Below, in pieces: positions 46,410-55,151 of a DNA stretch of 64,000 nucleotides. Position 1 is the stretch's first letter; every line of letters starts with the position of its first letter. The notes beneath the pieces are model-generated. The model was not told the DNA's origin. It worked only from the letters and a program-made list of their open reading frames with translations, and did no database searches. The DNA comes from UKL13-3 sp040387195 (lineage in GTDB: Bacteria; Bacteroidota; Bacteroidia; UKL13-3), in contig JAZKEF010000019.1 of assembly GCA_040387195.1 (NCBI GenBank), forward strand, positions 1 to 64,000. Direction: 5' to 3'. Both the position numbers and the translations under genes were made by a program.

Positions 46410-47153
46410 CTAGAGGTTCAAAATATCATCCATGGTAAACAATCCTTTTCTGCCCTGAACCCATTCGGCTGCCAGCACAGCGCCTTTTGCAAATCCATAA
46501 CGTGATTTTGCCCGGTGGCTAATTTCAATCTCGTCAATCATGGATTCATATTTTACCGTATGGTCTCCGGTAACATCTCCCACTCGTTTCGACTCTATCA
46601 ATAATTCATGCGGCTTTACACTTTGTGCAGGCATATTTTCATTGTACAATAACCTGGCTTTCCATTCAGTCTTCACTTTATTTTCGGTAAGGATATGCGA
46701 TACCAACGATAAGGCAGTCCCACTTGGGTGATCTTTCTTTTCGGTATGATGAATTTCCTCAATCATCACATCATAATCATCATGCTCGGCCATCATTTTC
46801 GCCAAAATCTTATTGAGTTTGTAAAAAATATTGACCCCAATACTAAAGTTGGTTGAATATACCATCGATTGTCCTTCATGAAGGCAACGGTTCTTTATCA
46901 TATCAAACTGATCATACCAGCCTGTGGTACCAACAATAATGGGAACTTTAGCTTCAAAACACTTCTGTATATTGTCGACCGCGGCCGATGGCATACTGAA
47001 ATCAATAGCAACATCTACATTTTGCAGACTGATTGGCATAAAATCGAAGGCATTTTCCATGGTAACCTTGTACACAATTTCATGCCCTTTGGCTGTTGCA
47101 ATTTTTTCGATGGCTTTACCCATCTTTCCATATCCCAATAATGCTATTTTCAT
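46410..47153 (-). CDS. dapB: 4-hydroxy-tetrahydrodipicolinate reductase
   Basis: NAD(P)H-dependent reductase making tetrahydrodipicolinate on the lysine/diaminopimelate route. The 247-residue protein has the nucleotide motif GYGKMGKAIE (7-16), VGTTGWYDQF and the catalytic HHTEKKDHPSGTAL block. It ends with the usual GAVLAAEWV stretch. Length is slightly short of E. coli (273), as in Bacteroidota. It lies 25 bp after the DUF5683 gene, in the common Bacteroidota order beginning with parA. Confidence 0.93.
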   Translation of the reverse strand: MKIALLGYGKMGKAIEKIATAKGHEIVYKVTMENAFDFMPISLQNVDVAIDFSMPSAAVDNIQKCFEAKVPIIVGTTGWYDQFDMIKNRCLHEGQSMVYSTNFSIGVNIFYKLNKILAKMMAEHDDYDVMIEEIHHTEKKDHPSGTALSLVSHILTENKVKTEWKARLLYNENMPAQSVKPHELLIESKRVGDVTGDHTVKYESMIDEIEISHRAKSRYGFAKGAVLAAEWVQGRKGLFTMDDILNL

Positions 47154-47178
47154 GCGTGGTTGTGTTAGAGGTCAGTTG

Positions 47179-47823
47179 TTATTTAAGTTTAAAGGTTAAC
47201 TGAACACCGCTATAGTTTATAGGTCCATTCATTACAAACTGTGGCTGGATGTTCAAAGATAAGTCTTCGCTTACATTAAAATCAAAAAAATGTGCCTCCA
47301 CGGCAGCATCAACAATTTGCAATGCATACAATAGTCCGAGCCCGATATAACACTGGTCGCGTGCATCACGGTAACTGTTGCGAATGGATCTGAGGTTTGC
47401 CACATCAAGGTCAAACCGGGGATTGGTTACCGGAGCATCGGGATTCAATACCCTGAACTTATAGGCATTGCTGAAATCCTGGTAGTTTTTGTTGTAAAAA
47501 ACGGCACCGTATACCAATGCCGCTCCACCACCATAAATTACCGGAACTTTCCACCACCAGTTTTTGCGGTTATATACCTGTCCGGCACCCGGAAGGAACA
47601 ATGAAAGTAATGTTGCTGTTTTGGGTGAATGTTTTCGGGGACCAATACTATCGGCCGGAGGGACCGCTTGTTTAACCTCGGGGGTAATAATTGCCTGATC
47701 TGTAACTGTATCTTTTGTGAGCGAAACGGAAGTATCCCTTGGCGCATTTAAAGGCAGTTCCGGTTGTTGTGCAACAAGCTGAACCGACCACATACAAAGT
47801 ATACAAAATAAAAATGCCCTCAC
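47179..47823 (-). CDS. DUF5683 domain membrane protein
   Basis: A 214-residue protein from a GTG start. The signal-like N-terminus ends at about 19 (LVAQ). A variable Pro/Thr-rich stretch is followed by the conserved DUF5683 core: KTATLLSLFLPGAGQVYNRK, WWKVPVIYGGGAALVYG, and later RDQCYIGLGLLYALQIVDA. Two or three hydrophobic segments are visible. The family has no known function but is consistently found between parB and dapB in Bacteroidota, as here. Confidence 0.82.
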   Translation of the reverse strand: MRAFLFCILCMWSVQLVAQQPELPLNAPRDTSVSLTKDTVTDQAIITPEVKQAVPPADSIGPRKHSPKTATLLSLFLPGAGQVYNRKNWWWKVPVIYGGGAALVYGAVFYNKNYQDFSNAYKFRVLNPDAPVTNPRFDLDVANLRSIRNSYRDARDQCYIGLGLLYALQIVDAAVEAHFFDFNVSEDLSLNIQPQFVMNGPINYSGVQLTFKLK

Positions 47824-47874
47824 GCCAAACTGAATGGTATGAGGGCAAATATAGGTATCCTAGTTCAGATTTTA

Positions 47875-48756
47875 CTAATCCAGCATATCCAAAATACGCT
47901 GTAAATCTGCCTGTGAGCGAAATGGAATTTTAATTGCTCCACGGCCTTTATCATCTGATTTAATTGAAATCCGGGTATTAAACTTATCGGAAAGGTTCTG
48001 CTGAAACTCTACCAGCACTTCTGATTTTTTTTGTGCTGCAGGCTTCTCTGCTTTTTTTGCAGGTGATGCATTGGCTTCGCGGGCAAGGCTCTCTACGTCA
48101 CGCACACTTAGTTCGTTTGATAACATTTGTTCGAGCATCCACTCCTGCTTTTGCGGATCCTCCACATTAATAATAGCACGGGCATGCCCCATCGAAATGG
48201 CCTTTTCCTTTAATGCCAACTGAACAATTTCAGGTAGTTTTAACAACCGGAGGTAATTGTTTACCGTGGTTCTGTTTTTACCTACCCGTTCGCCCAACTC
48301 ATCCTGTTTCAAACTGCATTCGTCAATCAACCGTTTGTAGCTTAGCGAGATCTCAATCGGGTTTAACTCTTCACGTTGAATATTCTCAATCAATGCCATT
48401 TCCAGCATTTCCTGATCATTCGCTACACGCACATATGCCGGAATTTTAGTTAATCCTGCAATAATGGAAGCACGGGTTCTGCGCTCACCGGAAATGATCT
48501 GGTATGTATCATAGCCCATTTTACGAACCGTGATGGGTTGAATCACCCCATGCACCCTGATGGATTCTGCCAATTCGTTTAATGCAACCTCTTCAAACTC
48601 GGTACGCGGTTGAAAAGGGTTGGCTTCAATCTGGCTGATCAATATTTCACTGATCGAATTCGCAGGTTTCGACTCTGTGGTAGTTACATCTGTACTTGCA
48701 TTTTCCAATAAGGCACTTAATCCACGGCCCAATGCATTTCGTTTCGGATTACTCAT
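47875..48756 (-). CDS. parB: Chromosome partitioning protein ParB
   Basis: A 293-residue ParB/Spo0J CTP-dependent DNA clamp that loads at parS and spreads. The N-terminal RNALGRGLSALL leader contacts ParA. The catalytic region has ISQIEANPFQPR, VHGVIQPITVRK and the GERRTRAS box. The helix-turn-helix follows (LKQDELGERVGKNRTTVNNYLRLL split over 48240-48320), then a short linker (KKAEKPAAQKKSE) and the C-terminal dimer domain. It follows parA by 80 bp. Confidence 0.93.
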   Translation of the reverse strand: MSNPKRNALGRGLSALLENASTDVTTTESKPANSISEILISQIEANPFQPRTEFEEVALNELAESIRVHGVIQPITVRKMGYDTYQIISGERRTRASIIAGLTKIPAYVRVANDQEMLEMALIENIQREELNPIEISLSYKRLIDECSLKQDELGERVGKNRTTVNNYLRLLKLPEIVQLALKEKAISMGHARAIINVEDPQKQEWMLEQMLSNELSVRDVESLAREANASPAKKAEKPAAQKKSEVLVEFQQNLSDKFNTRISIKSDDKGRGAIKIPFRSQADLQRILDMLD

Positions 48757-48771
48757 TTCTCTTTCGGTTTA

Positions 48772-48815
48772 TGTTGGCTATTGGCTGGTGGCCTTTAGCT
48801 GTTAGCTATTTTATT
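48772..48815. repeat. TTGGCTATTGGCTG / TTAGCTGTTAGCTATT words between parA and parB
   Basis: A short run of TTGGCTATTGGCT- and TTAGCTGTTAGCTATT-like words in the 80-bp parA-parB gap; the same TTAGCT words occur near 44785. Simple dispersed repeat, no function evident. Confidence 0.4.
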
Positions 48816-48836
48816 TAATTAGAAACATTTACTCAT

Positions 48837-49643
48837 TTAATTCAACGACTGTGGCTCAAACTGTTGGTTCAGCTTGGTCATTCCGTTTTTTTGCAACAAC
48901 TCCTTGGCGAGGTTGAGGTAATTCACAGTTCCTTTGCACTCGGCATCGTGTGATATTACAGCTTTTCCAAAACTCGGAGCTTCACTCAAACGGGTATTAC
49001 GCTGGATGATGGTGTCAAACACCAATTGCTGGAAGTGCATTTTTACTTCTTCCACCACCTGGTTGCTTAAGCGTAAACGCATATCATACATGGTGAGCAG
49101 CAAACCTTCAATTTGCAAATCGGGGTTCAATCCTGATTGTACAATTTTTACGGTATTCAACAATTTACCCAATCCTTCCAACGCGAAATATTCGCACTGT
49201 ACCGGAATGATAACGGAGTCGGATGCGGTTAAAGCATTGGTGGTAATCAAACCCAATGAAGGAGAACAGTCGATGATGACAAAATCATACTCCCCTTTAA
49301 TTTTTTCGAGTGCATGTTTCATGATACGCTCCCGGTTAGGAAGATTAATCAACTCAATTTCAGCACCTACTAAATCAATAGTTGATGGCAATACATCCAA
49401 ACACTCAAATTCTGTTTTAAACAGGGCTTCCTTTGCCTGGGTATCATTAATCATCACCTCATATAATCCCAGTTTCACATTTTGCGGATCAAAACCGAGA
49501 CCTGAGGTTGTGTTGGCCTGCGGATCGGCATCCACCAAGAGGGTCCGGTATTCCAATACCGCTAAACTGGCTGCAAGATTAATGGCCGTAGTGGTTTTAC
49601 CTACGCCCCCTTTTTGATTTACAATCGATATGATTTTTCCCAT
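48837..49643 (-). CDS. parA: Chromosome partitioning ATPase ParA (Soj)
   Basis: A 268-residue Walker-type ATPase that with ParB moves replicated origins apart. The deviant Walker A KGGVGKTT is at 11-18. LLVDADPQANTTSGLG and the FVIIDCSPSLGLITTNAL switch region follow. The C-terminal part carries basic residues for nonspecific DNA binding. The length and lack of an N-terminal HTH identify the chromosomal type. It is first in the minus-strand par-dap-lep series. An interrupted palindrome resembling split parS lies 20-49 bp upstream. Confidence 0.94.
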   Translation of the reverse strand: MGKIISIVNQKGGVGKTTTAINLAASLAVLEYRTLLVDADPQANTTSGLGFDPQNVKLGLYEVMINDTQAKEALFKTEFECLDVLPSTIDLVGAEIELINLPNRERIMKHALEKIKGEYDFVIIDCSPSLGLITTNALTASDSVIIPVQCEYFALEGLGKLLNTVKIVQSGLNPDLQIEGLLLTMYDMRLRLSNQVVEEVKMHFQQLVFDTIIQRNTRLSEAPSFGKAVISHDAECKGTVNYLNLAKELLQKNGMTKLNQQFEPQSLN

Positions 49644-49662
49644 AATGTATATTTTCCCGTAA

Positions 49663-49692
49663 TTGTTTCACGACATGTTTTCCGTGGAACAA
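49663..49692. promoter_or_regulatory. Interrupted palindrome with parS-like arms upstream of parA
   Basis: TTGTTTCACG and CGTGGAACAA form 10-bp inverted arms (one mismatch) around a 10-bp spacer. The arms match half-sites of the consensus ParB site TGTTNCACGTGNAACA. The position just upstream of parA suggests an operator or degenerate parS. Confidence 0.4.
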
Positions 49693-49889
49693 CTTTTCGC
49701 TTTTCTATTTCTTCAAAGTACGAGAAAGGAAACTTGGACTTGTACACCACGTATCAACATGGGTGTTGATAGTTTTAAGGGTTACATTTTAGATAGTTAC
49801 AGCTGACAGATAGAATTTTCTTGCTTATGCAAAAACATCCCAAATCACCAAAGCCGCTATAAGTCAAATATTTATTGCACTTTCGTGAA

Positions 49890-51440
49890 ATGAACAATTT
49901 TGTGCGCATTTCCCTACTTTTAGCATCGGCCACTTTTATTATCATATTCTCCGGAATATGGGTGGGCAATAGTAAGGTTTTCTGGAGTGGCGATGAAACC
50001 ATTTCGTATTTATGTGCCACGGGTAATCAGGAAAATTTCAATTCCGTGGCCGCACAAACCTTAGAGGAGGCTGTAAACACGACAACCTGGACAAACCTGC
50101 TTTCGATCAATGAGCCTTATTGTTTTCAAAGGATCGCCAATGAGCTCTCCTTGTCCGATTTGCATCCTCCCCTCTATTTCTGGCTCCTGCATGTTTACCT
50201 GCTTAAGTTTGGATACTCTTTATCCGCGGGTGTTTTGCTCAATATTGTGTTGCACCTGCTTTCGCTAGTTGCATTATTTTCACTCACCCGAAAACTCTCT
50301 TTCACACCCGTTGCTGCTGCTACCATTTGTATACTCTGGGCCTTGAGTCCTGCCGCCCTCAGCGTTGATTTTTATGCCCGCCAGTATGCACTGTTGGGAT
50401 TGATCCATTTAGTATATGCCGGTTCTTTTTTATCCTGGATGCAACAACCTACCAAAACCAATATTCTCCTGCTGGTGGTTTGCTCCACGCTTGGGTTTCT
50501 TACACACTACAGCTTTGTATATACTGCTGGTGGTTATTTCATGTTTGCCTTATTCCACTATAAAAAAATAGGTCTCAGCCATATTGTTGCCCTGGCCACT
50601 ACCTATATTGTTGCGGGGTTATTGCTCTCGCTCCTGCATCCGCATTTTGCACACCAGTTTCAACTGCAGCAGCAACGTGCACAATCCTTTGAAGCCATCA
50701 AACTTATTGCCCGTGCCGGAAAAACAGTATTGACTTTCTGCAATTTTTTTGTACCTGTTTTATTGCTTAAACAATTGCTTGTAAGCATCCCATCTAAACT
50801 GCTGTTGGTTCTGGCCGGATTGTCTTCCGCAGCGCTCGCCTTATGCGGTTGGATGATGCGAAACAGGATTCGTAATCTCCTTCTTTTCATCCGATCATAC
50901 ACTCTTCAAACCATATCCTTCCCGGCATTCATCGCTTGCTGGATAAGTCTTGTAACCATCATTCCCTACTTATTATTCATTACTCCATTCCACTCCATGG
51001 GTGCTCAGTACCTGGTATGTTTATACCCGTTTATGGCCATTCTGTTATTTAAATTGATTGGACAATCACAACCACAAATCATAATTTTCTGTGTTGTACT
51101 ACTGGGTGGAAGCTGTCTATCAGCTTATATGTTCAGCGCCAAACAAACCTCTTTTATTCCATTGCGTGAACAGGTGCGTGAGGCGGGATATATTGTGTGT
51201 GATAAAGGAGACCGCAGAAACATCGGGCGGATAATTCCTTACCTGCAACAGGATAAAACCATCCTCATCAATGCACAGTTGAATGTGCAGACAATCGATA
51301 CGGTTACAACACCGGCATTGATACTCATTTCAACATACGAAAAACCTAACGCAGCATTAACCGCAGATCAACAGTATTACGACTTTGAAGACTGGGGAGG
51401 ATTTGTGGTAGTGCAAGGGTCCGGAAACGCTGCTAACTAA
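49890..51440 (+). CDS. Integral-membrane glycosyltransferase, GT39/GT83-like
   Basis: A 516-residue polytopic membrane protein from ATG 49890, with about eleven to twelve helices and a C-terminal soluble tail. The first periplasmic loop carries WSGDETISYL, the acidic-motif position of ArnT-like enzymes. SDLHPPLYFWLLHVYL follows, the HPPLYF signature found in this superfamily. It probably transfers a sugar from a polyprenyl-phosphate donor in the periplasm; acceptor unknown. It is only distantly like the membrane transferase at 21201-22691. It converges on putA-type proline dehydrogenase with a 3-bp gap and no visible terminator. Confidence 0.77.
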   Translation: MNNFVRISLLLASATFIIIFSGIWVGNSKVFWSGDETISYLCATGNQENFNSVAAQTLEEAVNTTTWTNLLSINEPYCFQRIANELSLSDLHPPLYFWLLHVYLLKFGYSLSAGVLLNIVLHLLSLVALFSLTRKLSFTPVAAATICILWALSPAALSVDFYARQYALLGLIHLVYAGSFLSWMQQPTKTNILLLVVCSTLGFLTHYSFVYTAGGYFMFALFHYKKIGLSHIVALATTYIVAGLLLSLLHPHFAHQFQLQQQRAQSFEAIKLIARAGKTVLTFCNFFVPVLLLKQLLVSIPSKLLLVLAGLSSAALALCGWMMRNRIRNLLLFIRSYTLQTISFPAFIACWISLVTIIPYLLFITPFHSMGAQYLVCLYPFMAILLFKLIGQSQPQIIIFCVVLLGGSCLSAYMFSAKQTSFIPLREQVREAGYIVCDKGDRRNIGRIIPYLQQDKTILINAQLNVQTIDTVTTPALILISTYEKPNAALTADQQYYDFEDWGGFVVVQGSGNAAN

Positions 51441-51443
51441 AAA

Positions 51444-52646
51444 TTAGCGGTTGGCTTTTCTTCTTTTTACTTCCTTGCTGATAAGTGAGAGCTCCCTTCC
51501 CGATTGTCCTTTCACAGAAGTGTTCTCGGCTGCTCGCCTGAATAAATAAGGCATTACGGATTTTACGGGACCATAAGGTAAATACTTGGCAACATTATAC
51601 CCGGCACTCGAAAGATTGAAGCTGATATGATCGCTCATACCGAACAATTGAGAAAAGTAAATGCGGGTATCGTTGTTTGCAATATGGTGGGTGTGCATCA
51701 ATCCGGCCAGTAGTAGGCTGCTTTGTTCGTTATGGGTACCTGCACAAATACTTATCCGGTCTATTTTTTCGACAGCGAATGTTAGTGCTGCATTATAATC
51801 CTTGTCGCAACTTTCCTTATCGGGTTGAATGGGGTTTGGGTATCCCATTGCCAGAGCGCGGGCTGCTTCTTTTTCCATGTATGCTCCACGTACCAATTTT
51901 ACTCCCAAATAGTAATTATGTTTTAATGCATCTTCGTAGCTCTGCTTAAAATATGCAAGCCTGTCGTGACGGTAGAGCTGAATGGTATTGTATACAATTG
52001 CGGTTTCCTTGTTAAACTTCAGCATCATCTCACGTGCCAATGCATCGATGGTATCCTGAATCCAGGTTTCTTCAGCATCAATGAATAAACGCACTTTATG
52101 GTCATACGCCCTGCGGCAAATACGCTCCACACGGTCTTTTACCTTATCAAATTCTGACTGTTCCGCTGTGGTGAGCGGTTCTTTAGCATTAACCTTTGCC
52201 AGCAAATCAAAACGTGCCAACCCGGTAACCTTGAATACGCAGAAAGGAATCTGCGGGTTATTGTGGGCTTTATCTATCGTTAATAAGGTCTCGTGGGTTG
52301 TATGGTCAAATTCTGTTTCTGCTTCTTTTCCTTCAACCGAATAATCCAGGATGGATCCGATACCATATTCATGCAAGTGCTGCATGGTAGGAACACATTC
52401 TCCAATCGTTTCTCCTCCACAAAATTGCTTGAATACCGTTGCCTTAATAATTCCGGTAATAGGCAGGTGAATCTTGAATGCAAACTCCACCAATGGCGGG
52501 CCCATTTTTACCAGCCAGTTGTATCCAATGGCCTTAAACAGGTAGTACGAGCGCCTCAAATCGCTGTTTGACTTAGAGCGAAAAGCGATTTCTGTGTTCT
52601 CAAGACTCAGATTAGTAGCGGATTGTACGGTTGCTGCTTGTGGCAT
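51444..52646 (-). CDS. Proline dehydrogenase
   Basis: A 400-residue monofunctional FAD-dependent proline dehydrogenase oxidising L-proline to pyrroline-5-carboxylate. The TIM-barrel motifs are visible in order: GIGSILDYSVEGKE, FCVFKVTGLARFDLL, VRLFIDAEETWIQ, YYLGVKLVRGAYMEKE, ICAGTHNEQSS and QLFGMSDHIS, ending with YGPVKSVMPYLFRRAAENT. The aldehyde dehydrogenase half of PutA is absent, so P5C oxidation must be encoded elsewhere. It diverges from aroB across 62 bp, where TATTTTTG on the minus strand (52703-52696) could be its -7 element. Confidence 0.9.
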   Translation of the reverse strand: MPQAATVQSATNLSLENTEIAFRSKSNSDLRRSYYLFKAIGYNWLVKMGPPLVEFAFKIHLPITGIIKATVFKQFCGGETIGECVPTMQHLHEYGIGSILDYSVEGKEAETEFDHTTHETLLTIDKAHNNPQIPFCVFKVTGLARFDLLAKVNAKEPLTTAEQSEFDKVKDRVERICRRAYDHKVRLFIDAEETWIQDTIDALAREMMLKFNKETAIVYNTIQLYRHDRLAYFKQSYEDALKHNYYLGVKLVRGAYMEKEAARALAMGYPNPIQPDKESCDKDYNAALTFAVEKIDRISICAGTHNEQSSLLLAGLMHTHHIANNDTRIYFSQLFGMSDHISFNLSSAGYNVAKYLPYGPVKSVMPYLFRRAAENTSVKGQSGRELSLISKEVKRRKANR

Positions 52647-52708
52647 GTAGAATGATTTTATAGAAATTAACTGAAAAACATCAAATTTGTTCGCGCAAAA
52701 ATAAAATT

Positions 52709-53770
52709 TTGAAGGAATACTACTTAAAAGATTTCAGTATTTATATTGGTAATGACGTATTCGAGCTATTGCTTGAAAACCTCATTGAGCGCTCATACTC
52801 CAAAGTATTTGTGTTGGTGGATGAGCATACCGAAAAATTTTGCCTCCCTGCGCTTACAAAATATTTGTTCGATATTAAGTTAATACGGATACAATCGGGA
52901 GAAGAACATAAAAACATTTCCACAGCCCAGCAGATTTGGGATGAACTGCAACGCGAACATGCCGACCGTAACTCTGTACTGATTAACCTGGGAGGCGGTG
53001 TTGTGGGCGATATTGGCGGGTTTTGTGCTGCTACGTTTAAACGTGGAATGGACTTTATCAATGTCCCTACTACCTTGCTGGCCATGGTGGACTCATCCAT
53101 CGGGGGCAAAACCGGCATTGACTATAATGGTGTAAAAAATGCCATTGGTGTGATTACCCAGCCCAAGGCTATTTATATCAACCCCGATCTGCTCAATACA
53201 CTTCCCAAAGAAGAATTGCTGAACGGTTTTGCCGAAATCATCAAACACGGGTTGATCCTCGACAAATCGTACTGGGAAAAGATCATGAAAACCGGATTTG
53301 ACGACCGGGTGAAAATAAGCGGACTGATTAATGGTTCTATTAAACTGAAGCTGGATGTGGTAAAAAAAGACCCACATGAGGTATCGTACCGCAAAATTTT
53401 AAACTTCGGGCATACCATCGGACATGCAGTTGAATCGTATTCCCTGAAACATGACAAAAAACCTCTCAAACACGGAGAGGCTGTTGCCATCGGAATAATA
53501 TGTGAGGCTTACCTTTCCAAGATCATGCTTGATCTATCTAATAAGGACCTTCGGCAAATCGGAGAATTTATGTCGCAGTATTTTCCTAAATATTCGCTGC
53601 GTACCATTCTCTCACCCGAACTGATTGCAATCATGCGTCAGGATAAAAAGAATGAGAATGAAGAAAGCATCAATTTTACCTTGCTGCGTAAAATTGGTAA
53701 GGGTTCGATAAACCATGTGTGCAGTGAATCGCAGATTGCCGCTGCACTCAACTATTACGATGGATTATGA
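52709..53770 (+). CDS. aroB: 3-dehydroquinate synthase
   Basis: Shikimate-pathway step 2: NAD- and metal-dependent cyclisation of DAHP to 3-dehydroquinate. The 353-residue protein has the NAD-binding GGGVVGDIGGFCAATFKRG, DSSIGGKTGID, NGFAEIIKHGLI, LNFGHTIGHAVE and HGEAVAIG blocks, which include the metal-binding Glu and His residues. The start is TTG 52709, since no ATG precedes the conserved N-terminus. It overlaps aroA by four bases (ATGA), so the two are translationally coupled. Length is normal. Confidence 0.93.
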   Translation: MKEYYLKDFSIYIGNDVFELLLENLIERSYSKVFVLVDEHTEKFCLPALTKYLFDIKLIRIQSGEEHKNISTAQQIWDELQREHADRNSVLINLGGGVVGDIGGFCAATFKRGMDFINVPTTLLAMVDSSIGGKTGIDYNGVKNAIGVITQPKAIYINPDLLNTLPKEELLNGFAEIIKHGLILDKSYWEKIMKTGFDDRVKISGLINGSIKLKLDVVKKDPHEVSYRKILNFGHTIGHAVESYSLKHDKKPLKHGEAVAIGIICEAYLSKIMLDLSNKDLRQIGEFMSQYFPKYSLRTILSPELIAIMRQDKKNENEESINFTLLRKIGKGSINHVCSESQIAAALNYYDGL

Positions 53771-55131
53771 ACCGAGTAAGGGTTTCGCATCCTGACTCCC
53801 TGCTGCATGGAACCATTCGTCTTCCGGGTTCCAAAAGCATCAGCAACCGTGCATTGATTTTACGGCAGGTTAGCAACACCCCTATTGAACTTCACCACCT
53901 CTCCACTGCCGATGATACGGTTCTCATGCAACAGGCATTGCAGCAGCACGGTGGAACCATTCACCTCAAAAATGCCGGCACCTGCATGCGTTTTCTCACT
54001 GCCTATTTTGCAGCTACCGAAAATGCATCCGTAAATTTATTATGTGATGAGCGCATGGAGCAACGTCCAATCGGTGAACTGGTGGATGCACTCCTGCAAC
54101 TAGGTGCGGATATCCAATACCTGAACAAAGAAGGTTTTCCGCCACTGCACATCAGCGGAAAAAAGCTTAAGGGCGGTACCATTCAAATCTCTGCATCGGC
54201 CAGCAGCCAGTATGTAAGTGCATTGATGATGATTGCACCGTTGTGCGAAGAAGGCTTGACTATACAGCTTACCGGAACAATCACCTCCCTCCCTTACATC
54301 GAAATGACAGCAAGAATGATGGCGGAAATGGGTTGGCATGTTAATAAAATTCGAAACTCGAAACTCGAAATTCGAAAGAAATCCCAATTCTCAAATCCAA
54401 AATCTCAAATCTCAAATCTCTTTATTGAGCCTGATTGGAGTGCAGCAAGCTACTGGTACGAAATGGCTGCATTGAGCAAGGAGTGCAATATCCTGCTGGA
54501 GGGTTTACGATTGGATAGTTTACAAGGTGATGCAGTCATTGCTGAACACATGAAACTTTTCGGTGTATTGACAATACAGGAAGAAAATGGAATCAGACTC
54601 AGGAAAGAAAGTCGGGAGGAAGTTCGAAATTCGAAACTCGAAATTCGAAACAATCCCCAATTCCCAAATCTTAAACCCGAAATCTCAATTCTCAATTCTC
54701 AATTCTTAAATCTCAACTCCTCCCCCGATTTGGCTCCAACGATTGCAGTAACTGCTGCTGCGTTAAACATTCCCCTTACATTAACCGGGTTACAAAATCT
54801 GGTCATCAAAGAAAGTAACAGACTGGAGGCACTCCGCGCAGAGTTAACCAAACTTGGGTTTGACATAACGATTACTGATAGCGAACTGGAGGTGGTGAAG
54901 AGTCAATGGTCAGCAGTCCGCAGTCCGCTGTTGAAATCCGAAATCCCGAATAAATCCGAAATCACAAATCCGAAATCACAAATTCTTACTTACGGTGATC
55001 ACCGCATGGCCCTAGCTTTTGCTCCGCTGGCTTTGGTGTGCGAATCCATAACAATTGAACAACCCGAAGTCGTGGAAAAATCCTATCCACATTTTTGGGA
55101 GGATTTGCAGTGGGTTGGCTTCCGGTTGTAA
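53767..55131 (+). CDS. aroA: EPSP synthase (3-phosphoshikimate 1-carboxyvinyltransferase) with three in-frame repeat insertions
   Basis: Shikimate-pathway step 6, joining PEP to shikimate 3-phosphate. The protein is 454 residues, longer than the 400-430 usual for Bacteroidota. Catalytic motifs are intact: GSKSISNRA (21-29), KNAGTCMRFLTA (68-79), ERMEQRPIGEL, SSQYVSALM (146-154), SPDLAPTIA (catalytic Asp, 321), KESNRLEAL (348-356) and TYGDHRMALAFA (408-419). The excess lies in three low-complexity stretches, about 194-218, 284-318 and 378-407. Their DNA is the genome's intergenic TTCGAAATTCGA-type repeat read in frame. No stop or frameshift results, so the gene is probably functional. Confidence 0.88.
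   Translation: MNRVRVSHPDSLLHGTIRLPGSKSISNRALILRQVSNTPIELHHLSTADDTVLMQQALQQHGGTIHLKNAGTCMRFLTAYFAATENASVNLLCDERMEQRPIGELVDALLQLGADIQYLNKEGFPPLHISGKKLKGGTIQISASASSQYVSALMMIAPLCEEGLTIQLTGTITSLPYIEMTARMMAEMGWHVNKIRNSKLEIRKKSQFSNPKSQISNLFIEPDWSAASYWYEMAALSKECNILLEGLRLDSLQGDAVIAEHMKLFGVLTIQEENGIRLRKESREEVRNSKLEIRNNPQFPNLKPEISILNSQFLNLNSSPDLAPTIAVTAAALNIPLTLTGLQNLVIKESNRLEALRAELTKLGFDITITDSELEVVKSQWSAVRSPLLKSEIPNKSEITNPKSQILTYGDHRMALAFAPLALVCESITIEQPEVVEKSYPHFWEDLQWVGFRL
54346..54420. repeat. In-frame repeat insertion 1 in aroA
   Basis: Contains ATTCGAAACTCGAAACTCG and AAATTCGAAAG, then a run of CTCAAATC words. Translates as the Asn/Lys/Ser/Ile-rich NSKLEIRKKSQFSNPKSQ. It sits in the linker between the first and second halves of the enzyme. 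Confidence 0.7.
54616..54720. repeat. In-frame repeat insertion 2 in aroA
   Basis: Shares TCGAAACTCGAAATTCGAAA and the following AATCCC(C)AATTC-CAAATC stretch with insertion 1 in the same orientation and frame, giving NSKLEIRNNPQFPNLKPEIS. It ends in a run of CTCAATT words. It lies just before the SPDLAPTIA motif. Confidence 0.7.
54898..54987. repeat. In-frame repeat insertion 3 in aroA
   Basis: A different composition: CAGTCCGCAGTCCGC followed by four AATCCGAAAT/AATCACAAAT words, giving KSEIPNKSEITNPKSQI. It lies just before the TYGDHRMALAF motif. Confidence 0.65.
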
Positions 55132-55151
55132 GATCCTATCAATAAATATCG

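Noticed and set aside
53767..55131. aroA as a pseudogene
   Set aside because: All catalytic motifs remain in one uninterrupted frame and the aroB overlap is intact, so the insertions appear tolerated.
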